Translations under genes and position numbers: made by a program
In this document: positions 33,659 to 43,857 of the stretch, piece by piece
Position numbering within the stretch: the stretch's first letter is position 1
Layout: each line of letters begins with the position of its first letter
The notes under the pieces: generated by a model
What the model was told of the DNA's origin: nothing
Databases searched by the model: none
What the model saw: only the letters and a program-made list of their open reading frames with translations
Assembly (NCBI GenBank): GCA_029582265.1
Contig: CM055819.1
Location: forward strand, 5,373,855 to 5,437,854
Source: Zoroaster sp. YZ-2022
Taxonomy: Eukaryota > Echinodermata > Asteroidea > Forcipulatida > Zoroasteridae
Direction of reading: 5' to 3'
Length of the DNA: 64,000 nucleotides

Positions 33659-34750
33659 TTAATAATGTCTGTGTGGAAGTGGATATTCACGAGGCAAAGG
33701 AGCTAAATTCATTGCCATTGTTCCTTCAGTCTGAAATAAATTGGTTGAATTGGTTTCTGTATTCGTCGATGCCCTATTCCTTCTGTTTCTCCCACAACTT
33801 AAGATATTTATGATAGCCATCTTAAAGGACGAATTTGTGAATGCGTATATGAAAGGGTTAAGAGCGCTATTGACGAAGCCCAGCCAACTGGACCAAATGA
33901 AGGCTATGTTTATCGTTTCGCAATTGTCACCACACCAGGGTATGATAAGATTGACAGTGAAGAAAGGTAACCAACAGATCAAGAAAGCCCCAATCACGAG
34001 GCCTATTGTCTTTGCTGCTTTATACTCAGTATTTATGGCAGTTTCTGATCTTGACATATCGGCACCACCTCGGTGTATACGCATGGCTTCATGGCCGCCA
34101 TCACTGAGCTCCATCCTTCCTCTTTGTACTCTCTTGATATGTGCTTGAGCTGTGAGGAACATCTTTGCGTAAAGTATCATCATTATTGCGGTAGGGATGA
34201 AGAACGAAACGAGGGATGTGAAAATTTTGAAAAGTACTGAGTTAGGAGTTACGCAAGTGTTCTCATCTCCGGATGGTTCCTCATCAAACAAAGAAATCCA
34301 CGGCGATGACAAACCCAGAGAAAGACACCAAACTGCACATATGAGGACTAGAGACAACTTCCTAGTCATTTTCACTGGGTATGTCATGGGATGAACAATT
34401 GCCATGTATCGATCAGCAGAAATAACACTCAAGTGTAAAATGGACGCAGTACACGCCATAATATCAAGTGCCATAAAAGCATCACACGACGCCTTCCCAT
34501 AGTACCAGTAATCATTATTAACGACATCAAGAGTGATGTAAAATGGTATGACGACCACTCCAACCAGTAAATCAGCACATGCCAGAGACACTAGGAAACT
34601 GTTTGTGTAATTGCGTCGTAGTTTTTTGTCTATGTTGAAGGCAATTATTACGAGGATATTTCCAGAGATTGTCACGAGAGCGAGCAATGATGCACACACT
34701 GATGCGGCAACCATCGAGGCTGCCGGCGGCTGACCATCACTCTCTTCCAT
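33659..34750 (-). CDS. Class A aminergic-type GPCR, copy 1, intronless
   Basis: 363-residue rhodopsin-family receptor; stop TAA at 33659-33661. I start at the ATG at 34750 because the upstream ATG pair of copy 2 is lost here. Visible landmarks: N31 (1.50), D60 (2.50), C89 (3.25), D96 (3.32, amine anchor), D113-R-Y (DRY), W141 (4.50), C166 (ECL2 disulphide partner), T178/S179/S182 (5.42/5.43/5.46), P186 (5.50), E242 (6.30), CWLPFF with W260 (6.48), W289 (7.40) and NPFIY (298-302). These fit biogenic-amine receptors (dopamine, octopamine, serotonin or histamine H2-like), but the ligand and G protein cannot be assigned. Residue 7.43 is Phe292 instead of the usual aminergic Tyr. ICL3 is moderate in length; a Cys in ILSCGRN may be palmitoylated. 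A paralogue lies at 62888-63382. Confidence 0.92.
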   Translation of the reverse strand: MEESDGQPPAASMVAASVCASLLALVTISGNILVIIAFNIDKKLRRNYTNSFLVSLACADLLVGVVVIPFYITLDVVNNDYWYYGKASCDAFMALDIMACTASILHLSVISADRYMAIVHPMTYPVKMTRKLSLVLICAVWCLSLGLSSPWISLFDEEPSGDENTCVTPNSVLFKIFTSLVSFFIPTAIMMILYAKMFLTAQAHIKRVQRGRMELSDGGHEAMRIHRGGADMSRSETAINTEYKAAKTIGLVIGAFLICWLPFFTVNLIIPWCGDNCETINIAFIWSSWLGFVNSALNPFIYAFTNSSFKMAIINILSCGRNRRNRASTNTETNSTNLFQTEGTMAMNLAPLPREYPLPHRHY

Positions 34751-34940
34751 CAATTCGTTGCTGGTGTTTGACGTCTTTTAAAATAGGTATTCTGAATCTT
34801 ACTTTTGATTAGAATGATCAGACAACAGTCAAACACAAATCAAACAAAATAAGCGGCGATCTGTAGTATAATGCTCCAGCAGTCCTTCCTCGCGACAGAA
34901 TCATTTCTCGCGACAGAATCACATTTGTAACATGTTGCCT
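34751..34940 (-). promoter_or_regulatory. 5' flank of GPCR1, shared with the paralogue
   Basis: GTATTCTGAATCTTACTTTT, GATTAGAATGATCAGACAA and AATGCTCCAGCAGTCCTTCC align with 63383-63490 upstream of copy 2. The duplication therefore included 5' UTR or promoter DNA. No TATA element is assigned. Confidence 0.5.
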
Positions 34941-35019
34941 ACGACTGTTTGCAGCGCCTTATTTTCCATGACAACCGACGATGTCCAGCAACTGTAACTG
35001 CCATGAAATAGTATATAGT

Positions 35020-35460
35020 CAGTGGCGTAGCTGGCTATGTTCGCCAGGGGGCCCACCAATCAATGACACCGACTTTAGGTAATATCGAAGCATATCATAT
35101 TCTTCAAAGTATCAACATAAATGTTATAAAAAAATGACTGTACTACAGATTTTTAGGGCCCCCTCTTTACCTGGGGCCGTGGACAACTACCCTTTTGCCC
35201 TTATGTAAAAGCGGCCCTGTATACAGGGCCGGATTTATAAGGGGGCAAAGGGGGCAATTGCCCCGGGCCCCCTGCCATTTTTTTTTGGCAGGAGTCCAAT
35301 CGATCCAGCAATTTTGGTTGTAATTGGACATCGTTTTATAGCCAAACAAATAAATAAATAAATTTAAAAAATGCTGACGTGCAGGTTTGAGGCGACGCAT
35401 GTGGAGACCAGAAACCGGAGAATTTTCTTTTTGGCCCAAAGAAAACCAAGAGTATTATAT
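35020..35460. repeat. Repeat-derived stretch with hAT-type end motifs
   Basis: CAGTGGCGTAGCTGG at 35022 and CAGGGCCGGATTTATAAG at 35223 resemble hAT terminal motifs. 35330-35420 shares TTTGAGGCGACGCATGTGG with the repeat upstream of 25925. No complete element is defined. Confidence 0.35.
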
Positions 35461-35607
35461 GCTGTTTGGCATTCAGCCAATAATCAATTACAGTGTTGAA
35501 GATGTGCATGTTCTTAATTAACCCGAACTACACTATACATTTACCAAAACCATTGTGACAGACTCAAAACACCTTTAGATATGTACCAGTAGATTCAGAA
35601 ATATATA

Positions 35608-35873
35608 TACTACTCAAAACAATTTAGGGAACACCGGATTTTTAACATCAGATAGGTTTGAAATGTTCCATGAACCGGGATTTTCATTTGCAACCCCATC
35701 TCTCTTTCAGTAGTCATGTCATGAAATGCGTAATCACTACATGCATCCTTTATCATCTGTTTCATTGTGCAGTTGTTTCTCATCAATTCTGTGAAACATT
35801 GTGTTTATCTGAAATAAATGATCTTGCTTTAACTGAGATTATTCCGGTGTTCACTAAATTGTTTTGAGTAGTA
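35608..35873. mobile_element. Mariner/Tc1-like MITE
   Basis: TACTACTCAAAACAATTTAG with GGGAACACCGG at the left is matched inverted by CCGGTGTTCACTAAATTG and GTTTTGAGTAGTA at the right. TA-rich DNA on both sides fits TA target duplication. No ORF. Confidence 0.75.
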
Positions 35874-36236
35874 TATATACATGTATATATAACCCGTTGT
35901 TGGGCAATATAACACGTTTAATTACAATATTGGTTTCACGCCAGCAAATGACTGCTATATCGGAGGGCGTTAAAATAATGAAACATAAATATCCAAATAA
36001 GTCTGTATTTATGGCCATAATTGTATCACAGTGTCATTCCAGCCCCCCAAGGCAAACAAACAAACAAACAAACAACAACAAACAAACTATGTTTTACCAT
36101 ACAAATGAAGATCCCTAAACTGCATAAGATAATTTACTTTTTCACAGTGGAAACCAACTTGCTTTTATCATGCGATGATATCCTTCCATATATATATCGA
36201 GTCCGGCATCAGCCAATTTTTCTTTGCTCGCTACCC

Positions 36237-36239
<3 letters not shown>

Positions 36240-36325
<86 letters not shown>
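36240..36325. repeat. (TA)n microsatellite
   Basis: About 85 bp of uninterrupted TA dinucleotide just before the assembly gap, which it may have caused. Confidence 0.95.
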
Positions 36326-36330
<5 letters not shown>

Positions 36331-36379
36331 GTCATAATATCCGTTCTTGGTTGGTCTTGTATAGTAACTGGAATGTTAG

Positions 36380-36879
36380 NNNNNNNNNNNNNNNNNNNNN
36401 NNNNNNNNNNNNNNNNNNNNNNNNNNNNNNNNNNNNNNNNNNNNNNNNNNNNNNNNNNNNNNNNNNNNNNNNNNNNNNNNNNNNNNNNNNNNNNNNNNNN
36501 NNNNNNNNNNNNNNNNNNNNNNNNNNNNNNNNNNNNNNNNNNNNNNNNNNNNNNNNNNNNNNNNNNNNNNNNNNNNNNNNNNNNNNNNNNNNNNNNNNNN
36601 NNNNNNNNNNNNNNNNNNNNNNNNNNNNNNNNNNNNNNNNNNNNNNNNNNNNNNNNNNNNNNNNNNNNNNNNNNNNNNNNNNNNNNNNNNNNNNNNNNNN
36701 NNNNNNNNNNNNNNNNNNNNNNNNNNNNNNNNNNNNNNNNNNNNNNNNNNNNNNNNNNNNNNNNNNNNNNNNNNNNNNNNNNNNNNNNNNNNNNNNNNNN
36801 NNNNNNNNNNNNNNNNNNNNNNNNNNNNNNNNNNNNNNNNNNNNNNNNNNNNNNNNNNNNNNNNNNNNNNNNNNNNNNN
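36380..36879. other. Assembly gap, 500 N
   Basis: Exactly 500 N, the same length as the gap at 62388-62887, so probably a placeholder rather than a measured size. Confidence 0.97.
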
Positions 36880-37015
36880 GGGAAAAATTATATCTGATGA
36901 CCTAATAATGACGTTACAAATTAACTTTCATCCTACGTGTTATGTTCTAAGTATGTGTGCCACGTTTTCAAGTTCATATATGAAGTTTGCAAGTATGTGT
37001 TTTTTGTAGACAATC

Positions 37016-37190
37016 GATCCGGAAGAAGAAGGAGAAGAAAAAGAAAAAAAAAAAAAAACCGAACAAAAACAATAGGTGTTTCGCGCTGTAGCTCGAACAC
37101 CTAAGGAGAAGAAAAAGAAAAAAAAAAAAAAAAAAAAAAAACCCAAAAATAACAATAGGTGTTTCGGGCGCATACCCGAACACCTAATAA
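37016..37190 (+). repeat. Tandem pair of (GAA/A)n plus hairpin units
   Basis: Two ~83 bp units, each a GAAGAA/poly-A run, then AACAATAGGTGTTTCG and a hairpin at 37073-37103 and 37156-37186. The outer stem TAGGTGTT/AACACCTA is identical and the inner loop differs. It resembles the structured 3' end of a retroposon (inference). Confidence 0.6.
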
Positions 37191-38800
37191 CATTCATTTT
37201 ATCATGGAGGAATGTTCTCTTCCTCCGTGATTTTACATAGTGTATTGTTCCAGATACTAGTAGTAGTACATGTAGTGTTGAAGCGGGGTAAGCTGCACAG
37301 ATTTGTTTTGGCCGCATGTTCAAATGAAACGGTGGGTTTCGGAAAGGGGGGTTCATAGAAAAAGAAAGATTCCCTAAAGTTTGAAGACGCAAAGCGATTT
37401 CAGTTAATTTGTTTCCTGATTTCCTTTTTTTTATTTTATTATTTATATTTTAAAGAAAGTTACAGTTACTTTAGAACCCATCTATTAAAGCACTGGCTCT
37501 TACTTGGCTGTGAACACTCATTTTTATGGGGTATACTATATAGACGCATATTTTGGAAATGCAACACAAACATGTAGGCGTGAAAGAAAAAAGTGCAGAT
37601 CCTTTCTTGTATTTTTAGTCATATGAAACGTATTGAAATAAGTCACAATGAGGGTTGCGGTCTGCATATTCTATTAAAAAACAGACATATTCAAAGTTAT
37701 TCATCCGTCTAGTCCGTCCGTTCATCCGTCCAGTTGCAGTTTGAAAGCTAGCTATACTTTTTGCAAATCATCTGACTACAGACAGTGACCTCACGCTGTG
37801 TTGGCTATCGTTTTCACTACTGTAGAGGGTGGTTTTCATTCGATCATTGGGATGAGGATAACTCCCTGCAAACCTGGACTTCAGACAGTAAACAGAGAAG
37901 AAAATAAAAGGTTATATATCAATCAATATTTTTTCTTTTGGTTTTAAAAACTGTGGGACTTCTAAGTATTTTTTTAAAATGATTCTTGAATATTTTGTGT
38001 TTAGCACTGTTTACTATGGGAGTTTATTTAGTGGGGTGCACCCTTAAGCTATTATTGTTCTTCACGTTAGTTAAGGTTATTACGCCTTTTGTGAATGAGA
38101 TATCCGCATGTACTCAGCATGCAGCGAGTGATTTTCACTACGTGTTCACACACAGTCATGTACCGCCATATACAGTACTGAAGTCATGTACTATACATTA
38201 TGCTTACCAGTACAAGTCATTGTGCATGTATTCAGTGTCGCTGCCATTATGCGCTGTCAATCGGCTACATAGTTTAGCCCCTCTCGCTGAACAATTAAGG
38301 TTTAACCTGTACTGAGGAGAACAACTCAACATTTGTTTAACCTTCAAATACCTCAACCAGTTGAGGAAATCCTTACAGTTACAAAACAAAACTCCCATAG
38401 GCCTATTACCAAACAATAATGTAAGAAAGACAAAAAACACCCATTAAAAAGTATCATTTTATATAATTTACCTGCAATAGAGGTAAACCGTTTAGTCATA
38501 CCTCACAAGTATGTAAAATTTTACCTTACTGGCATTTACCTACAAGTTAGGAAGATAAAATTACCCAATATCGCACTAATACGATTTTCAACTGTTGGAT
38601 AACATTTTACCCAACGCTTGTTTGGTAAAGTTTTACTTAATTATAGAAGGTTCACCAGGAACATCTAAAACAGGGTAAGATTTCACATAACCTGTGTAAT
38701 TGTTTTCTCAGCGTGTACATTACACAAACATTCTGTGAAAGTTTCAGCTCCGCAACGTGGAGTCTATATCATGAGAATTAGAAAAGTATAAACAAGTATT
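37191..38800. other. Intergenic, nothing firm
   Basis: AT-rich DNA without splice-supported ORFs. About 38475-38710 has repeated ATTTTACC/GGTAAA motifs that may be an old repeat. Confidence 0.4.
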
Positions 38801-38801
38801 T

Positions 38802-39036
38802 GTACACTCTTAAAACTAAAGTGTTGAATCAACCTTTTAAGAGTTCGGTAAGTGACAACACGTTATAAGGTTAAATTCAACTCACAGAAAGTGTTGAATT
38901 AACACGGAGACAAGTTAACTCTAACTTTATCAATGTTAATTCAACACTTTTAAAAGTTAAATCCAATTTTATAAAGAGTTGTCACTGACCGAACTCTTTA
39001 AAATGTTGATTCAACATTTTCAATTTTAAAGTGTAC
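38802..39036. mobile_element. Fold-back MITE with TACACT...AGTGTA ends
   Basis: The left arm (GTGTTGAATCAACCTTTTAA, GAGTTCGGTAAGTGACAAC) pairs with the right arm (GTTGTCACTGACCGAACTC, AAAATGTTGATTCAAC). About 235 bp, almost entirely palindromic. Confidence 0.75.
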
Positions 39037-39239
39037 ACAAAACATTTGTTAATGTACATATTTGTTCGTGTTTTCTCTGAATATTGTACCGTTACCAACT
39101 TCTCTCATCACAACAGCTTTTGTAATTACTTCCCTTTAAAGTTTGAATTGCCATTTTTCTAGAATCACCTAATTTTATAGGAACATTCAAGTGAGGCATG
39201 GCACGAAAAAAATGCATCCATGCATAACACCAGGCTAAT

Positions 39240-39979
39240 TTATGCCCCAGTCACATTTGCCAAGGCGGCCGTAGGGTCTATAATATCTACGGCCAGTAGC
39301 AATTATCGGGCCGCCGCAGCATTCCCACGGTGTCATACACTAGCAGTCACATATGTAAAGGTAGCCGCACGGCGTATTTAGAATTTTTGGAGACAGAAAA
39401 CCTGCGGCTGCCGTACGGCCTTTAAGGATGATGACGCACGGTTGCCTCAAAAGACCCTGCGGCGGCCGGTAGGGTTTTGACAAATAGCAAGGCAGACCCA
39501 CGGTCGCCGTACGCATGCCGCGCGTAAGCCTTGCGTGGGCCTTGCGTTGGCCGCAGGGTTTGCTACATACCGCAAGGCCACCGTACGGGTACCGTAAGGC
39601 CGCCTTGAGGCTGCCCTATGGTGGCCGTGGGATTCCTGCGGCCGCCGCAATATTTTGGGGGTCCACAAAAGTAATAACACCCTAGGGCAAGCGTACGGCA
39701 AACGCAAGGCCACCGTACGGCCAACGTATGGTCGACGTGGAACCGCCTACGGCATGGCTACGGCGTGTCTAATTGCTACTGCGAACCTGGAAAAGAAAAA
39801 AGTTATAACGCCGCGCTAAAATCTCACGGCGACCCCTACGGTCCGTAAAAGATAGGGATACGCCCTAAGGCCACCCTGAGGCCCCCACAAATCCTCTGCG
39901 GCCGCCGCAGGTATCTCTCCATTTTGGGGGTCTACGGCTGCCGTATCCTAGCCGTAGGGCAAATGTGACTGGGGCATTA
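39240..39979. mobile_element. GC-rich non-autonomous TIR element
   Basis: TATGCCCCAGTCACATTTGCC at 39241-39261 is matched by GGCAAATGTGACTGGGGCAT at about 39958-39977. Between them lie ~700 bp of GC-rich sequence built from degenerate GCCGTACGG/CCGTAGGG words, in sharp contrast to the AT-rich flanks. The ORFs in it look incidental. Confidence 0.8.
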
Positions 39980-40927
39980 ATTAAAAACAGTTATGAAAGT
40001 ATCAATCTGTCAAAAAAGTAATAAAATTAATTTACTTACATTCTGCAAAAGTTGGTTGGAATAGGGTTCGGTGAGCGCATGCGCCTTTATTGATCTTCGG
40101 TCATACAGCCTACTATTATACGAAAACATAAGTTGGCGCCCCCTTGTGTGGACGTAACTCACTTTTTAGTACATTCTATAAATCTTACTATTCACATCAC
40201 CAAAAATATACGAACGATGAGGCAAAATCTTTGTATGGTTCCTGTCCCTCAGTTTATTCAACGTCATTGTTCATTCATCAGTCAGCACCATAAAATAGTT
40301 TTTCTTTACAAGTCAAGTTGGTTCCTATATCACTCGGTTAATTCAACGTCATTTGTCATATTTCACTGCAAATACTGAGGTGTTAAAATTCAACACCGAT
40401 GGTGTTAACTTTATTCTTCCATGGTGTTTATATTGGTCGAGTTGTCTCAATAATATTCAGGACAAGGTGACAATTTTAATACCCCAATTTTTGCAGCATA
40501 AGAACCTAAAAGATATATGTTCCGTGATATATTTATCAATACAATAATTGCTATTTTTACGGTCTCACGAGTTAATTCATGGCATATTGACTGAGTATCG
40601 ATTAAGAGTCACCAGGTTGCCATTAAATATCCTTTAAAATAGGAACAACTTTTTACGCCTTGTAAAATGTTTAAGAAATGTTTGTTTACTTTTTATTTCA
40701 GACACTGAAAAATCGAATGTTTTTTTAAATGTATGGGCCTTTAAATTATGCGGTCACGGAAAATCTATCTTTTAATGATGAATAGATTAATAGTAAACAC
40801 AATACATTTTACTGATCACTGTTTAAATAATTTAAATACTATTGTCTAAATATTTACATTTTGATTGTTTTAACTTGTGCTATTTGAGTCAGAACAATGT
40901 AAAAATATTGCTTCCTTATACATATAC

Positions 40928-41425
40928 TTGCTTGTTTACTTGTTTGATTGTTTGTACTTTTGCTTGCTTGCTACTTGTTTGCTTGCTTGCTACTTGTTTG
41001 CTTGCTTGCTACTTGTTTGCTTGCTTGCTACTTGTTTGCTTGCTTGCTACTTGTTTGCTTGCTTGCTACTTGTTTGCTTGCTTGCTACTTGATTGCTTGC
41101 TTAATACTTGATTGCTTGCTACTTGTTTGCTTGCTTGCTACTTGTTTGCTTGCTTAATACTTGATTGCTTGCTTGCTACTTGTTTGCTTGCTTGCTACTT
41201 GTTTGCTTGCTTGCTACTTGTTTGCTTGCTTAATACTTGTTTGCTTGCTTAATACTTGTTTGCTTGCTTGCTACTTGTTTGCTTGCTTGCTACTTGTTTG
41301 CTGCTTGCTACTTGTTTGTTTGCTTGCTACTTGTTTGCTTGCTTAATACTTGTTTGCTGCTTGCTACTTGTTTGTTTGCTTGCTACTTGTTTGCTTGCTT
41401 AATACTTGTTTGCCGTGTTTGTTTG
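40928..41425 (+). repeat. 19 bp minisatellite (GCTTGCTTGCTACTTGTTT)n
   Basis: About 25 units with variants TTAATACTTG and TTGCTGCTTGC. Because 19 is not a multiple of 3, one unit type runs through all frames, giving overlapping LACYLFACL-type ORFs that are not genes. Confidence 0.92.
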
Positions 41426-43510
41426 TTTAATTGCTTGATTATTATTAGTATTATTAGTATTTTTTAATCGCTAAAAATGAACATCAGCAACAGATTTTAA
41501 GGAACATTTCATATGAATACAATCAACTACAATACAAATTGCGCTAAATTTCAATATTTGTTTTATACACAACAATGTTTGCATAAAATGCACCATTCAG
41601 TTGTTGTCCTCAACCCTCTCCACCCTCGCCACCCCCACATCTACCCTGGGGATTATATCACACATAAACTGACCAAATCCCCACATATTATGAGGCAGTC
41701 AAAAAGCGACAATCCCCAGTGTGGGAAACAATATCAAATGATCGTTTTACATGACCAAAATTCCCACCATTGGGCTTCATAAATTTGACAGCATACCCAG
41801 GGGTCAATTCATAGAGTTGCTAAGCAGAAAATTATGCTAAGCAAATATTTCTACCAGCCAGCCAAAATGCATACGTTTTGTATGAAAGTTTGGCTGGTAA
41901 CCAAAACAATCCACTAAGCAAGTTTTTCTAGTAAGCAATTTGATCTGCCTAAGCAGCGCTATGAAATTGGCCCCAGAATTTGTATTCATTGTATCACCCT
42001 CTGAAAAGTCGGCACATAAATTAACCAATGTTAAATCATGCTATGTGAGAAGGGAATTAACTTGGTATATCATGACACTGATTAGATGGGTGACGAGAGT
42101 GATTGATTTCAGTGATCGAACCAAGTGGAAATATTGCTGAAAATGTTTCGTTTTAATTTGTCCGCATGCTGGATATTTTACGGAAATAATCTAAGGTATT
42201 TCACAAACATTTACGGAGCTGTACACGTGGATAAATTACTAGTAGTCAATCTTGCGGAAATACAAAATATGGAATTTCCATAATATATCAGCTTTCGTAA
42301 ACTATTCGTGAATTACTCTTTTCGTTATGCTTCATCATTATTTGTGTATTAAAGGTGCATTGACAGTGTTTATGAATTTCCACCTGTGATTTCTTACAGT
42401 TTCCCTTTTCATCTGAAAATATCGTTTTCCTTGTAGAAAGGCAAACAAATGGTTAAAAAATGTAAGATTTCACTCAAAAATCTTCAGAGGCATGTTTTTA
42501 CGGTAATAAAGTTCTGAAATGAATTAATGGCAGGCCATGTGTCATTATAGAACACTTAAATACTGTTAAACCGTACTGATTACCTATCAGCATCACCGGC
42601 GAATACAAAACACGTGCGATGTATGTTTAACTTTTCAATAAATATGAATTTCTTTTTTCAGTAGGCCTATTTGTTATTTTCCAACATTCTCTCTCTCTCT
42701 ATAAGTCCATGTTCCCAAACAATTTCGTCTCAATTCATTTATTTACAACTAATCGGAAAGGAACAGTTATCCCCGTCAGGCAAATCGCCGACCGGTAATT
42801 TTTCCCCAAACGAGATTGCAGTAAGAGAAGTAGTCTTGTTATGTGGAAAGAAAAGAAAAACATTTAAATAAAACTACTCCCAACATGATTTTTTTTAAAA
42901 TTATTTTTTAGGTTTTAGCCATAGGCCTAATCGTTAGTTTAACGGTGAAGCAAAATTCGAAATAATTTTTAATTTCAAACTGCATTGTGTAAAGTGCGTT
43001 GTGCAGATAGCCTATTGCTAAAACATCAAATTTAACTTAAAAAGGAAAAATAAACTTAATATTTGAACCGAATCTATTTACATATTTAATTATTTTTAAA
43101 TTCATGACTTTCCTCGCTTCAACACACTTGCATTAAATTGGTTCTGGAGGTCATCGTATTTGTAAATTTTAAGCGAGACGGTGTCCTGAAAACTGGCAAA
43201 ATAAAGATACGTTTTGACCCAAACTTTGTACCCACGTCACTCTTGGTCTCCAGCTCTGAAAATTCTGGCTACGAATGAGTCATAATTAAACTGTTCTGTG
43301 GGAATAACAGAATGCTTCGTGGATAAAATAATGTTTTTAATTGATAATCTGGTCTAGACCAGTGTTGTTTACTTCCCTTTAAATCACCCTCAAAATTATT
43401 AAATTTTCATTATAGATTAATATCACGAGGAAAAGTCATGAGTTTTTTCCAGAATGATTACATAAAATGAAAATGCTGATGGCCCTAACCATGGAGGTAG
43501 CCATGCCCTA
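41426..43510. other. Intergenic, nothing firm
   Basis: AT-rich DNA. A short inverted AGCAAATATTTCTACCAGCC / GGCTGGTAACC pair at about 41838-41905 may be a repeat remnant. No gene seen. Confidence 0.4.
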
Positions 43511-43640
43511 TAACTTACAAGTGTGTTTCCCGTATTTTCATGCTGCATGTTTTGATATGAGGGACTCCACACAATGTAATCTACAACCCCGTCTTCATAC
43601 TTCCCATTTGGGTAATATCGACCATTTAAATGGTTTAACT
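43511..43640 (-). pseudogene. Decayed duplicate of the FReD C-terminal segment
   Basis: It encodes LNGRYYPNGKYEDGVVDYIVW, closely matching LNGRYYPNGYYDTKAVDYIVW of the neighbouring gene. The frame then shifts, so the ending MKIRETHL-like part is out of frame. It lies about 343 bp downstream of the matching segment at 43858-43990. No upstream FReD body is attached. Probably non-functional, though an alternative terminal exon cannot be excluded. Confidence 0.6.
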
Positions 43641-43857
43641 CTTCAGAGACCAGAAGTGTCCACAACCATATAGTATTATTAGCCATCAATACCTCAGGGT
43701 GCCTGGACGCCCTGTTTGCTAAGTGGACACCCTGTTTTATGTGTAATACACATACAGAAGTAGGCCTATTGTATAAGTTAGATATTTGGACACCCTGTTT
43801 TTCAAAGAATAATAAATTCAAGGAAAGAAGGGCCTAATAAGGGGCCATGATGTATAC

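Noticed and set aside
33741..34148. 135-codon plus-strand ORF
   Set aside because: Antisense shadow of the GPCR coding sequence.
36175..36905. ORFs of 184-240 codons
   Set aside because: They consist mostly of N-gap and TA-repeat translation.
39447..39713. 88-codon Arg/Pro-rich ORF
   Set aside because: Chance open frame in the GC-rich transposon repeat.
40842..41467. Several overlapping Leu/Cys/Ala-rich ORFs
   Set aside because: They are translations of the 19 bp minisatellite in all frames; no start context, splice signal or homology.
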